64,000 bases of DNA from an uncultured Oscillospiraceae bacterium (GTDB taxonomy: Bacteria > Bacillota > Clostridia > Oscillospirales > Oscillospiraceae). Every line of letters starts with the position of its first letter. Position 1 is the stretch's first letter. Location of the stretch: assembly GCA_934589675.1 (NCBI GenBank), contig CAKTOF010000011.1, positions 12,300 to 76,299 on the forward strand, given 5' to 3'. The notes beneath the pieces were generated by a model. The model was not told the origin of the DNA. It saw only the letters and a list, made by a program, of their open reading frames with translations, and ran no database searches. The position numbers and the translations under genes were made by a program. Below, one piece after another: positions 8,376-16,694 of this stretch.

Positions 8376-8411
8376 AAAAATCGCTCCGCCAGATGGCGGA
8401 GCGATTTTTTT
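8376..8411. terminator. Bidirectional terminator between murA and the acyltransferase
   Basis: The stem TCGCTCCGCC/GGCGGAGCGA has a 4-nt AGAT loop, with A residues before and T residues after, so it can stop both converging genes. The T run overlaps the stop codon of the minus-strand gene. Confidence 0.9.
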
Positions 8412-9450
8412 AGATCAGCCAGCGGTTTACGGCCGGGATGCGGCGCAGGACGAGCCAGACCATAAAGCTGCCTGCGAAAACGACCGCGGCGACGGCCGGG
8501 ATCGTGAGCCCGCGCGGCGCGAGCGCGCCGGACAGGCCGAAGTGGCGCAGAAAATAGACGAAGAACATATGGACGAGGTAGATGCAGAAGCTGGCATTCG
8601 AGACGGCGGAGCACACGCGCGCGGCGCGGTCTTTCAGAGAAAGACGCGAGAGCGTCATGAAAATGCCGCAGGCCATGACGGCCACGCCGATGCTCATGCC
8701 CTCGAGATACTGCGTCCGGAGCGCCCCGGCGCGCGCCGAGGCGGCAAACGTCCCGCCGAATACCATGCAAAGTCCGGCGGCCCAGAGGATCGGGCCGAAC
8801 GCGCGCTTTTCCGGCGGGTAAGCACGCAGATAGTGCCCGAGCAGGCAGTAGCCCATCGAGCCCCACGTCATATTGAGCGCCCACTGCGCCGGGATCCCGC
8901 CGAGCAGCCGGAACGGCCACAGCGGCCGTACCGTCGGGTAGACGACGGCGGTCAGGAGCCAGACAAAAAGCGCGTAGCGCAGCTGCGCTTTGTCCGCGTT
9001 TTTTGTAAAAACGCGCAGCAGCGGGACGCAGAGGTAGATGAGGATCGTGATGTGCAGGTAGTAAAGGTGCGACTCATGCCGGAACAGCACGAGGCTCTTC
9101 AGCGCGTCGATGATCGCCGCGGAGGAAAAGTCGCCGCCTGCCCAGAGGTGATACGCGCCGTAGCACGCCGCCCAGAAAAAGAGCGCGGCCAATATGCGCG
9201 GCAGGTTGCGCGTGAGGATGCGCTGCGGCGGATACTCCCGCTCCGGCCGGAGCAGCAGCGCGCCCGTGCACATGAAAAAGAGCGGCACGCTCGCCCGCGA
9301 AACGCTGCCCCAGAAGAGCGCGGCGAGCCACCCGGCGGATTTCACCTGCCCGACGAAGCCGCCTGCGCTTATGTGGATGAGCAGCACGCCCACGATGGCG
9401 AACGTCTTGACGAGGTCGACCGCGCGGTCGCGCGCGGAGCTTGTGGCCAT
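8410..9450 (-). CDS. Acyltransferase family 3 membrane protein
   Basis: The protein has 346 residues and about ten hydrophobic helices. The N-terminal RDRAVDLVKTFAIVGVLLIHI places the conserved Arg, Asp and His of the acyltransferase_3 (OafA/NolL) family in the first helix. Such proteins move acetyl or succinyl groups across the membrane onto surface polysaccharides or wall sugars. Other motifs include FYLVHM-like (FCIYLVHMFFVYFLRHF) near residue 290. GAGGTGA precedes the ATG. No polysaccharide locus lies nearby, so the acceptor is unknown. It lies downstream of nadE on the same strand, separated by 107 bp that contain a weak hairpin. Confidence 0.88.
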   Translation of the reverse strand: MATSSARDRAVDLVKTFAIVGVLLIHISAGGFVGQVKSAGWLAALFWGSVSRASVPLFFMCTGALLLRPEREYPPQRILTRNLPRILAALFFWAACYGAYHLWAGGDFSSAAIIDALKSLVLFRHESHLYYLHITILIYLCVPLLRVFTKNADKAQLRYALFVWLLTAVVYPTVRPLWPFRLLGGIPAQWALNMTWGSMGYCLLGHYLRAYPPEKRAFGPILWAAGLCMVFGGTFAASARAGALRTQYLEGMSIGVAVMACGIFMTLSRLSLKDRAARVCSAVSNASFCIYLVHMFFVYFLRHFGLSGALAPRGLTIPAVAAVVFAGSFMVWLVLRRIPAVNRWLI

Positions 9451-9557
9451 AAAATCACCTCAAAATGCGCCTGCCGTGCGAAAAGAGGTTGCCCGCAGCG
9501 GCCGGTATGTGATAAAATAGATGCAGCGCGTGAGACCATGCGCTGTTTTTGCGCGGT

Positions 9558-11462
9558 TCAGCCGTCCAGCGCGTCCAGCTCGGAAAGCCACAGCGCGCTC
9601 ACCGCGTCCGACGGCATACGCCAGTCGCCGCGCGGCGAGAGCGTGACGGAGCCGACCTTCGGCCCGTCCGGCAGGCAGCTGCGCTTGAACTGCTGCGCGA
9701 AAAAGCGCCGGTAGAACGTCCGCAGCCATTTTAAGATCGTCGCGTCGTCATATGCGCCGGAAAATGCGCAGCGCGCCAGCCGGTATACCTTTTTCGGCGG
9801 GCAGCCGCGGCGGATGGCGTGGTAGAGGAAAAAGTCGTGCAGCTCGTACGGGCCGACAAGATCCTCCGTGATCTGCGAAATTTCGCCGTCCTTCGCCGGA
9901 AGAAGCTCGGGCGAGACGGGCGTGGCCAGAATGTCTCTCAGGCAGCCGGAGAGCGCGGGGATGCCGCAGGTGTCGGCCACATAAGACACCAGATGGCGCA
10001 CGAGCGTCTTCGGGACGGAGGCGTTCACGCCGTACATGCTCATATGGTCGCCGTTGTACGTCGCCCAGCCGAGCGCAAGCTCCGACAGGTCGCCCGTGCC
10101 GACGACGAAGCCGCCGGTCTGGTTGGCGATGTCCATGATGACCTGCGTGCGCTCGCGCGCCTGCGAATTTTCAAACGTGACGTCGAGCTTTTCCGGGTCG
10201 TGCCCGATGTCGGCAAAATGCTGGCTGACGGCGGCCGTGATGTCGACGGTGCGAAGCGTCACGCCGAGCGATTCGGCCAGAATTTCTGCATTGGAGCGCG
10301 TCCTGCGCGTCGTGCCGAAGCAGGGCATCGTGACGGCGATGATGTCGCGCCGGCTGCGGCCGCAGAGATCCATGGCCTTGGCCGCGACGAGCATGGCCAG
10401 TGTGGAGTCGAGCCCGCCGGACACGCCGATGACGACGCTGCCGGCGTTTGTGTGCTCGATGCGGCGCTTCAATCCCAGCGACTGGAGCGTGATGATCCGC
10501 TCGCAGCGCGCAGCGCGGAGCGCCTGCCCCGCCGGGACAAACGGCGTCCGGCTGTACTGACGCATCAGCGCGGTTTCGGAAAGCTCCGCGCCCCAGATGA
10601 TCTCCGCCATGGCGTCCCCGCAGAATGTGCCCATTCTGCGCCGCTCGGTGTCGAGATACTGCACGTCCGCCTCCGAGACGATGAGGCCGGTGCGGCAGTT
10701 GGACTCGGCGAGCAGCGCGCCGTTTTCGCAAATGAGGTCGTGGCCGGTGTACACAAGATCCTGCGACGATTCGCCCTCGCCCGCGTCGGCGTAGACGTAG
10801 CAGCACACGAGCCGCGCCGACTGGCCGGAGACAAGGCTGCGCCGGTAGTCGTCCTTCGTGACAAGCTCGTCCGAGGCCGACAGATTGCAGATGACCGTCG
10901 CGCCCGCCTTGGCAAGACGGATGGACGGCGGCTCCGGCACCCACAGATCCTCGCACAGCTCAACGCCCACGGCAAGCTCGGAAAGCGCTCTGTGGCGCAG
11001 CAGAATGTCCGCGCGCAGCGGCACATTCTCGCCGAACAGCGAGACCATTTCACACACGCCCGCGCCCGAGACAAAGTGGCGCTTTTCATAAAACTCCGCG
11101 TAATTGGGCAGATGGAGCTTCGGAATGAGCGCCATCACGCGCCCTTCGTAGACGGCTGCGGCGCAGTTATAAAGACACCCGCGCACGGCCAGCGGCAGCC
11201 CGACGAGCGCGAGCAGATCAAGCCCGCGCGAGGCCTCCCGCACCGCGCGCAGCGCGTCAAGCGCGCCGGAAAGCAGCGCCTTCTGCAAAAAGAGGTCGCC
11301 GCATGTGTAGCCCGTCAGGCAAAGCTCCGGAAATACCGCGATCTTCACGCCGAGCGCTGCGGCCTGCTGCATCAGGTCGATGACGGCCGCGCCGTTGTAT
11401 GCCGGGTCGCCCACGCGGATGGCCGGCGTCGCGGCGGCGATTTTCACAAATCCTTCCTGCAT
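9558..11462 (-). CDS. nadE: Glutamine-dependent NAD+ synthetase
   Basis: The protein has 634 residues in the two-domain form. The N-terminal nitrilase-type glutaminase (about 1-270) shows the triad Glu46 (FPELCLTGY), Lys (PKLHLPNY) and Cys (GVELCEDLW). The C-terminal ATP-pyrophosphatase domain carries the P-loop GVSGGLDST. It makes NAD+ from deamido-NAD+, ATP and glutamine-derived ammonia, the last step of NAD synthesis. The length fits the large bacterial glutamine-dependent class rather than the short ammonia-dependent one. A near-consensus promoter lies just upstream, back to back with the FAD oxidoreductase gene. Confidence 0.96.
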   Translation of the reverse strand: MQEGFVKIAAATPAIRVGDPAYNGAAVIDLMQQAAALGVKIAVFPELCLTGYTCGDLFLQKALLSGALDALRAVREASRGLDLLALVGLPLAVRGCLYNCAAAVYEGRVMALIPKLHLPNYAEFYEKRHFVSGAGVCEMVSLFGENVPLRADILLRHRALSELAVGVELCEDLWVPEPPSIRLAKAGATVICNLSASDELVTKDDYRRSLVSGQSARLVCCYVYADAGEGESSQDLVYTGHDLICENGALLAESNCRTGLIVSEADVQYLDTERRRMGTFCGDAMAEIIWGAELSETALMRQYSRTPFVPAGQALRAARCERIITLQSLGLKRRIEHTNAGSVVIGVSGGLDSTLAMLVAAKAMDLCGRSRRDIIAVTMPCFGTTRRTRSNAEILAESLGVTLRTVDITAAVSQHFADIGHDPEKLDVTFENSQARERTQVIMDIANQTGGFVVGTGDLSELALGWATYNGDHMSMYGVNASVPKTLVRHLVSYVADTCGIPALSGCLRDILATPVSPELLPAKDGEISQITEDLVGPYELHDFFLYHAIRRGCPPKKVYRLARCAFSGAYDDATILKWLRTFYRRFFAQQFKRSCLPDGPKVGSVTLSPRGDWRMPSDAVSALWLSELDALDG

Positions 11463-11492
11463 TCACTCACCTTCTCCAAGATTCTGACCCCT

Positions 11493-11521
11493 ATTATACG
11501 CAATCTGACCGCAAAAAGCAA
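11493..11521 (-). promoter_or_regulatory. nadE promoter
   Basis: On the minus strand: TTGCTT (11516-11521), 17 nt, perfect TATAAT (11493-11498), about 30 bp before the nadE ATG. The leader is short and shows no obvious riboswitch. Confidence 0.75.
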
Positions 11522-11562
11522 AACCTATCTAGGTAAGAAAATAAAGGAGCCATTGAACCACT

Positions 11563-12939
11563 ATGACCTATGACGTTGCAATCATCGGCGCCGGCACGGC
11601 CGGCGTCTACGCGGCCTACGAGCTGACGAAAAAGCGCCCGGAGCTCAAGGTCCTCGTGCTCGAGGCCGGCGCGGACATCTATGGCCGCAGCTGTCCGATC
11701 GTCGCCGGAAAGGTGAAGGACTGCATCCACTGCAAGCCGTGCTCCATCATGGCCGGCTTCGGCGGCGCCGGCGCGTTCTCCGACGGCAAGTACAACTTCA
11801 CCACGCAGTTCGGCGGCTGGCTGGGCGACTATATGCCCGACCGCGACCTGATGGCGCTCATTGACTACGTCGACTCGGTCAATGTCCAGTTCGGCGCGAC
11901 GGACGTCGTCTTCTCCACGGACACGCCTGAGGCCCGCGCGCTGGAAAAGCGCGCGCTCGAGAACGACCTGCATCTGCTTCAGGCCCGCTGCAAGCACCTC
12001 GGCACGGAGAACAACCTGCGCATCCTGACGAACATCTACGAATATCTGCGCGAAAAGTGCGAGTTCCGCTTCCACACGCCGGTCGAGACCATCGAGGCCA
12101 CGGGCGACGGCTACCGCCTCTCCACGCCGAAGGGCGACGTCGACTGCCGCTTCTGCATCGCGGCGCCGGGCCGCGGCGGCGCGGAGTGGTTCGCGGGCGA
12201 GTGCGGCCGCCTCGGACTTAAGCTCACGAACAACCAGGTCGACCTCGGTGTCCGCGTCGAGCTGCCGGCCAAGGTCTTTGAGCACATCACGGACGTCGTC
12301 TACGAGTCGAAGCTGCTCTACCGCACGAAGCAGTATGGCGACACGGTCCGCACGTTCTGCATGAACCCGTACGGCCACGTTGTCTCCGAGAACGTCGACG
12401 ATCTCATCACCGTCAACGGCCACAGCTATGCCGACCCGGCGCTGCGCTCGGAGAATACGAACTTCGCCCTGCTCGTCTCCAACCGCTTCACCGAGCCGTT
12501 CAAGGAGCCGTATGCCTACGGCAAGCACATCGCCTCGCTTTCGAATATGCTCGGCGGCGGCGTGCTCGTCCAGCGCTTCGGCGACCTCATCCGCGGCGCG
12601 CGCACGAACGAGCACCGCCTGTCGCAGTCGTACGTCAAGCCGACGCTCGCGGCCACGCCGGGCGACCTTTCCCTCGTCCTGCCGAAACGGCATATGGACA
12701 ACATCATCGAGATGATCTACGCACTCGACAAGATCGCGCCGGGCACGGCGAACTACGATACGCTCCTCTACGGCGTCGAGGTCAAGTTCTACTCGTCCCG
12801 GCCGCGCCTGTCCGGCGAGCTGGAGACCGAGCGCAAGGACCTCTTCGCCATCGGCGACGGCGCGGGCGTCACCCGCGGCCTCGCGCAGGCCGGCGCATCC
12901 GGCGTCTGCGCGGCGCAGGCGATCTTGAAGCGACTGTAA
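11563..12939 (+). CDS. NAD(P)/FAD-dependent oxidoreductase
   Basis: The protein has 458 residues. An N-terminal Rossmann dinucleotide fold (VAIIGAGTAGVYAAYEL) binds FAD, the acidic end of the second strand is VLEAG, and the C-terminal FAD motif is LFAIGDGAGVTRGLAQAGASG. A Cys cluster, CIHCKPC, near residues 55-61 is unusual and could be redox active or bind metal. The enzyme resembles the broad family of uncharacterised FAD-dependent dehydrogenases found in anaerobic Firmicutes; substrate unknown. AAGGAG lies 13 nt before the ATG, a long spacing. The next gene follows 27 bp later and probably shares its transcript. Confidence 0.85.
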   Translation: MTYDVAIIGAGTAGVYAAYELTKKRPELKVLVLEAGADIYGRSCPIVAGKVKDCIHCKPCSIMAGFGGAGAFSDGKYNFTTQFGGWLGDYMPDRDLMALIDYVDSVNVQFGATDVVFSTDTPEARALEKRALENDLHLLQARCKHLGTENNLRILTNIYEYLREKCEFRFHTPVETIEATGDGYRLSTPKGDVDCRFCIAAPGRGGAEWFAGECGRLGLKLTNNQVDLGVRVELPAKVFEHITDVVYESKLLYRTKQYGDTVRTFCMNPYGHVVSENVDDLITVNGHSYADPALRSENTNFALLVSNRFTEPFKEPYAYGKHIASLSNMLGGGVLVQRFGDLIRGARTNEHRLSQSYVKPTLAATPGDLSLVLPKRHMDNIIEMIYALDKIAPGTANYDTLLYGVEVKFYSSRPRLSGELETERKDLFAIGDGAGVTRGLAQAGASGVCAAQAILKRL

Positions 12940-12966
12940 AGCTACAAAAGAAAGGACTGTACTACC

Positions 12967-13521
12967 ATGGCATTAGCAAACGATGACGGCAAGATTGTGA
13001 CGCAGGAGCTTGGCGACAAGTTCGAGACATTCCCGGTCCGCATGGCATTCCAGGCGGGCTACGCCCAGTTTGAGGACTGGACGAGCGGCACGACGTTCCA
13101 CTGCGGCATTGGCTATTTCCACCCGTTCGGCCAGTGCAAGTACTACATGGGCGAGTTCGATATGGCCGAGGCGGCCGGCTTCCCGATCTCGGATCTGTTC
13201 ACGGAGAAATTCTCCGAGGATTTCTGCGACATGGGCTTTGCGATCTACCGCCTGCCCGACGGCGACATCTACTGCTATGACGGCATTTTCGGCACGCTCA
13301 TCTCCGGTCAGGAGGGGCTTGGCCTCGACGTTCCGTCGTTCCGTAACGATGTCCTGCTCAACGTCGTCTGCGGCGGCACGGGCCGCTACGAGGGCGCCCG
13401 CGGCCTGCTCATGGGCACGGCCGAAGGCTCCGGCGGCGCCAAGGAGCTCCGCCCCGGCTTCTTCCTCCCCGAGGGCCTGCTCAAACTCATGGAGGGCTAC
13501 ATCAAGATCCCGAAGAAATAA
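12967..13521 (+). CDS. Small protein resembling allene oxide cyclase/dirigent barrels; function unknown
   Basis: This 184-residue protein has no signal peptide or membrane helix. Alternating short hydrophobic and polar segments suggest a beta barrel. The C-terminal VVCGGTGRYEGARGLLMGTAEG closely resembles the GGTGxYxGARG signature of allene oxide cyclase-like and dirigent-like barrels, including the usual GTAEG-type ending strand. Six Cys residues are spread through the chain. AAAGGA precedes the ATG, and two terminators follow. It probably forms a two-gene operon with the FAD oxidoreductase, which suggests a joint job on a lipid or aromatic substrate. That is inference; no family-wide function is known to me. 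Confidence 0.7.
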   Translation: MALANDDGKIVTQELGDKFETFPVRMAFQAGYAQFEDWTSGTTFHCGIGYFHPFGQCKYYMGEFDMAEAAGFPISDLFTEKFSEDFCDMGFAIYRLPDGDIYCYDGIFGTLISGQEGLGLDVPSFRNDVLLNVVCGGTGRYEGARGLLMGTAEGSGGAKELRPGFFLPEGLLKLMEGYIKIPKK

Positions 13522-13528
13522 ACCGCAG

Positions 13529-13560
13529 CGCCCCGGCTGCCAAAGGCAGCCGGGGCGTTA
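13529..13560 (+). terminator. Terminator of the FAD/AOC-like operon
   Basis: The 13-bp perfect stem CGCCCCGGCTGCC/GGCAGCCGGGGCG has an AAA loop and ends in TTA; the T run is weak but the stem is very stable. Confidence 0.75.
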
Positions 13561-13565
13561 TGCCA

Positions 13566-13595
13566 GAGGCCGGCCATCGCCAGATGGCCGGCCTC
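13566..13595 (-). terminator. Terminator-like hairpin after the solute-binding protein gene
   Basis: The 12-bp stem GAGGCCGGCCAT/ATGGCCGGCCTC lies 8 bp beyond the stop of the minus-strand gene. It forms a pair with the plus-strand hairpin, as expected between converging genes, but lacks a good T run. Confidence 0.55.
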
Positions 13596-13602
13596 GTCTT
13601 GC

Positions 13603-15210
13603 TTATGCGAACTGGATATAGCGCGCGTTCGGCGCGTCGGCAATGGCCATGGGGAAGGCGGCAATCTTGCCGCTGTTCCAGATGGTCATGTTCACGCGCT
13701 CACAGATGGGAATGCAGCGGTACGTTCCGACTGCGTAGTCCTGCAGCGCCTCATAGGCCACCCGGCGGACAGCTGGATCGGTGTTATAGAGCGCGGTGTT
13801 GAACTGTTCGACCCACGTCTCGTTTTCCATCTTTGCGGGCGTGAGCGTCGAGGTCGGGCTGAGCGTGTTGAGCACCTGCGCGGGATCGTTTAGATACCCG
13901 CCGCCGGCGGTCTCCTTGCACAAAAAGTCTGTCTCGCTGTTCTGCCACATGCCGATGCACGTCGGCACGTCGTAGCTCTCCACGGCAACACGGAAGCCGC
14001 CGCCCTCGAGCGAGCCCTGCAGCGCCTCGGCCAGCACGCGGTTGTCCTGCGTCACAATAAAGCGCAGGTCGACGCCGTCGGGGTACCCGGCCCCGGCCAG
14101 CAGCGCCTTTGCACCCTCGGGATCGTAGGCCAAGACAGGCTCGGACTTGTAAAACGGCATCGTGGAGGCGAGAATGGAGTCTGCCGGCGCAAACAGCGCG
14201 CCGTACATGGCCACGGCCACGCTTTCGGCGTCGACGGACATGGCGAACGCCTTGCGGACGGACTCGTCCGAGAACAGCTCGTTATACTCTGGCAGGATGA
14301 GCATGAGCACGTCGTTGAGCGAGTTGACACTGTAGCCCGTGTTCTCCGGACAATCGCCGTCCAGAACACGCGCAGCGTCCTGCGAATTAAGTGCGCAGGC
14401 GACGTCGAGCACACCGGTCTCAAAGTCGATGTACATCGTCGTGGACTCGGAGTAGTACCGGTAGGTGACCTTTTCACAGGCGGGCAGCTCGCCGTAGTAG
14501 TCAGCGGCGTCCTTGCGGGCGTAGGTGACATAGGACGAGGCGACGTTTTCCACGCAGTAATACGGGCTCGTGCCATTCGGACTGGAGTACCACTTGTCTG
14601 CATCAGCTGGGTTCTCGCCAAACAGGTCGTCGTAGCAGAAAATGTCGTACTGCGCAAGATATGTGACAGCCGGGCCGAACGGCTGGGTGAACTTCAGCTC
14701 GATCGTGCGGTCGTCGACGATCTTGCTGTTGTCCCAGTCGTAGCAGGAGAAGTACATGGCCTGATTGCCGACAGCCCAGACGTCGCGCAGGCTATAAAAG
14801 ACGTCGCGGGATGTGAGTGGCTGCCCGTCGGTGAACTTCACATCGCCGCGCAGCGTGATGCGCAGCGTCGTCTCATCGGTGTACGCAACACTCTCGGCCA
14901 GCTGGCACTCGACTGCGCGCGTTTCGGGGTTGATGTTCATAAGATGCTCGTAGATCATCTGACGCTGATAGCGCGGAACCTCGGAGTTGGCGACGAGGTC
15001 GTGCGTGTCGTTCGCGGTCAGGACGCCGATGGTGACGGTGCGGTCGGACGTGCTTTCGCCGCCGTCATCCGGCGCGGCGGCGTCGGAGTCGGCAGGAACA
15101 GGATCGGATGCGCTGCCGTCGGACGCCTTGTCCGACGAGCAGGCGGCGAGGCAGGATACGGTCATGAGCAGGGCGAGGAGCAGGGCAAGCCATTTTTTCG
15201 CGGGAGCCAT
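13603..15210 (-). CDS. ABC transporter substrate-binding lipoprotein, family 5
   Basis: I chose the ATG at 15210 (535 residues) because GGAAGG lies 8 nt before it; another in-frame ATG 18 bp upstream lacks that spacing. The signal peptide ends in the lipobox LAAC (Cys24) and is followed by an Asp/Ser-rich linker. The family 5 core follows (for example TLRGDVKFTDGQPLTSRDVFYSL and VRKAFAMSVDAES). No permease or ATPase gene is near, so it is an orphan binding protein or uses a transporter encoded elsewhere. It lies 39 bp after the MaoC-like gene on the same strand and is probably cotranscribed with it under the divergent LysR regulator. Confidence 0.9.
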   Translation of the reverse strand: MAPAKKWLALLLALLMTVSCLAACSSDKASDGSASDPVPADSDAAAPDDGGESTSDRTVTIGVLTANDTHDLVANSEVPRYQRQMIYEHLMNINPETRAVECQLAESVAYTDETTLRITLRGDVKFTDGQPLTSRDVFYSLRDVWAVGNQAMYFSCYDWDNSKIVDDRTIELKFTQPFGPAVTYLAQYDIFCYDDLFGENPADADKWYSSPNGTSPYYCVENVASSYVTYARKDAADYYGELPACEKVTYRYYSESTTMYIDFETGVLDVACALNSQDAARVLDGDCPENTGYSVNSLNDVLMLILPEYNELFSDESVRKAFAMSVDAESVAVAMYGALFAPADSILASTMPFYKSEPVLAYDPEGAKALLAGAGYPDGVDLRFIVTQDNRVLAEALQGSLEGGGFRVAVESYDVPTCIGMWQNSETDFLCKETAGGGYLNDPAQVLNTLSPTSTLTPAKMENETWVEQFNTALYNTDPAVRRVAYEALQDYAVGTYRCIPICERVNMTIWNSGKIAAFPMAIADAPNARYIQFA

Positions 15211-15249
15211 AGAGATCCTTCCTTTCATTTCTCAAGTCTCAAAAAGCGG

Positions 15250-16518
15250 TCAGTCGTTTCGGGAGGGCAGCGCGGCTTCGACGGGGCAGGTCTGGATGAT
15301 CTCGCCGTCGAGCGTTTCGGCCCAGAGAGCGAATTTCACGCGGTGCTCGCCGTTTTCGGCGATGTATTTTCCGGTGACAACGGCGCGGCCGATGACAGTA
15401 TCGCCCTCGGCGCCATGGCGCTCGCAGAAGCGACCCTCCATGCCCGGGACGTCGGCGAACATATCCGCGCCGAGCTTTTCCAGCCGCAGCTCACGGAAGA
15501 ACGGGAACAGCCGCCAGCCGAACCGGCGGATCTGGCCGGCATTGCCGATGAAGTTCGTGACGGTGCGTGCGACTAAGAATGCAGCGTCCGTGTTGTAGAA
15601 CACCATGCGCGTGCCGGGATTGTTACGGCCGCCGAAGTGGACGGCTGTCTCGTCGAGGAAGCTGCCGAAGCGGTCGCGGTAGACCGTCGCGGTGTAGTCG
15701 CGGTCGAGCAGTTCCTCACGCGTGAACAGATATTCCGGCGGGATGGGCTCCCACGCGACGAGGTGCATATATGTGACGGGCCCAGCTGTACACGTTTTCG
15801 GGATCTCCGTGCCGACGGCGACGTCCTCCCAGTAGAGCGGCGTCTCGCCCTGAATTCTCTCCGCGTCCCAGATGCGCTTCATGCGCAGGTAGTCGTCGTC
15901 GTCCGTGTAGCGGGCGGGCGGGAAGTAGGACTCCCACTCGGTCATGTTCTGCGTGTAGTCGACCGGCGGGCGCCCGTCGATGAATTTGCGGTAGCCCTCG
16001 CGTGTGTAGATGACGGAGCGATCGGTCTCGCGGCCGGCCTCGTCGTAGATGGACATGACACGGTCGAAGTCGAACACGCGCAGGTCGCTGCCGGGCGCGG
16101 TCACGTCGCGCATGGCCGAGCCGCTCTGGAATTTGCGCACGCGCTCACCGCTGCAAAAGCGCTTGTGATAGTAGAGGTCGCCGCCGAGCGCCGTGTAGTA
16201 GAACTGGCTGGCCATGCGGCGGTCAAGCGGCCGGTTGGCCGCGTCGCGCGGGTCGATCTTTCGGTACGTGAAGCCGGGCATGACCGGGACGCCGGGCAGG
16301 CCCTGCGCCCGGGCGTAGTCCGGGTCGTTGTAGAGCGGATCGTACGGGTTCCAGCGCTTGTTGAATTCCAGCACGGCGCGCTCGTCAATGATCTCGCACG
16401 CGTCGGCGTCGCCCGGGACGTGCGCGGTGAAGTTCGCAGCAAAGTCGAGCCGCGGCTGGATCTCGGGCTGTTCCCAGGGAAGGTAGTCGCCGGGAAAGAA
16501 AAGCTGATTGTTCTGCAT
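15250..16518 (-). CDS. MaoC-like double hot-dog protein, catalytic motif degenerate
   Basis: The 422-residue protein starts at 16518, where GGAGG lies 6 nt upstream. The N-terminal half has a segment NPYDPLYNDPDYA...GVPVMPGFTY resembling FAS/MaoC hot-dog domains. The second half begins LYWEDVAVGTEIP, the classic MaoC dehydratase opening, followed by GPVTYMHLVAWE. The usual Asp-x-x-x-x-His hydratase dyad is not recognisable (NPYDPLYND in place of NP-x-H), so the protein may bind acyl-CoA or another ligand without standard enoyl hydratase activity. It is divergent from lysR and upstream of a solute-binding protein, suggesting inducible catabolism of an imported acid. Confidence 0.65.
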   Translation of the reverse strand: MQNNQLFFPGDYLPWEQPEIQPRLDFAANFTAHVPGDADACEIIDERAVLEFNKRWNPYDPLYNDPDYARAQGLPGVPVMPGFTYRKIDPRDAANRPLDRRMASQFYYTALGGDLYYHKRFCSGERVRKFQSGSAMRDVTAPGSDLRVFDFDRVMSIYDEAGRETDRSVIYTREGYRKFIDGRPPVDYTQNMTEWESYFPPARYTDDDDYLRMKRIWDAERIQGETPLYWEDVAVGTEIPKTCTAGPVTYMHLVAWEPIPPEYLFTREELLDRDYTATVYRDRFGSFLDETAVHFGGRNNPGTRMVFYNTDAAFLVARTVTNFIGNAGQIRRFGWRLFPFFRELRLEKLGADMFADVPGMEGRFCERHGAEGDTVIGRAVVTGKYIAENGEHRVKFALWAETLDGEIIQTCPVEAALPSRND

Positions 16519-16613
16519 GATCGCCTCCGCTGCGGCTGGGGCCGCAGGCTTTTTTGAAATTGCGCCGCCTCTGCGGCGCGGCAGCATCCGGCCGGATCTG
16601 CGGTTCTGCGCCC

Positions 16614-16643
16614 ATTATATCGGATCAAATGCTTGACAAGCAA
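16614..16643 (-). promoter_or_regulatory. Promoter of the MaoC-like/SBP operon
   Basis: On the minus strand: TTGCTT (16638-16643), 18 nt, perfect TATAAT (16614-16619). The -35 overlaps that of the lysR promoter on the other strand, so a single bound regulator could affect both directions. Confidence 0.65.
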
Positions 16644-16680
16644 ACCGATTTGCGGTAGCATCTATGCAGAGCCTGCATAG
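16633..16680 (+). promoter_or_regulatory. lysR promoter with nested palindromic operators
   Basis: TTGACA (16633-16638), 17 nt, TAGCAT (16656-16661) form the promoter. Inside the spacer is GCAAA-CCGA-TTTGC (16640-16653). Immediately after the -10, covering the predicted start, is a perfect palindrome with arms CTATGCAG/CTGCATAG and centre AGC (16662-16680), matching the T-N11-A layout of LysR sites. This is the expected arrangement for autorepression and control of the divergent operon. Confidence 0.75.
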
Positions 16681-16694
16681 ATGGAGGGGCGAAA

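Noticed and set aside
13603..15210. Start at the ATG 18 bp upstream (15228)
   Set aside because: The internal ATG has GGAAGG at correct spacing and gives a standard lipoprotein signal; the upstream ATG lies on top of that ribosome site.
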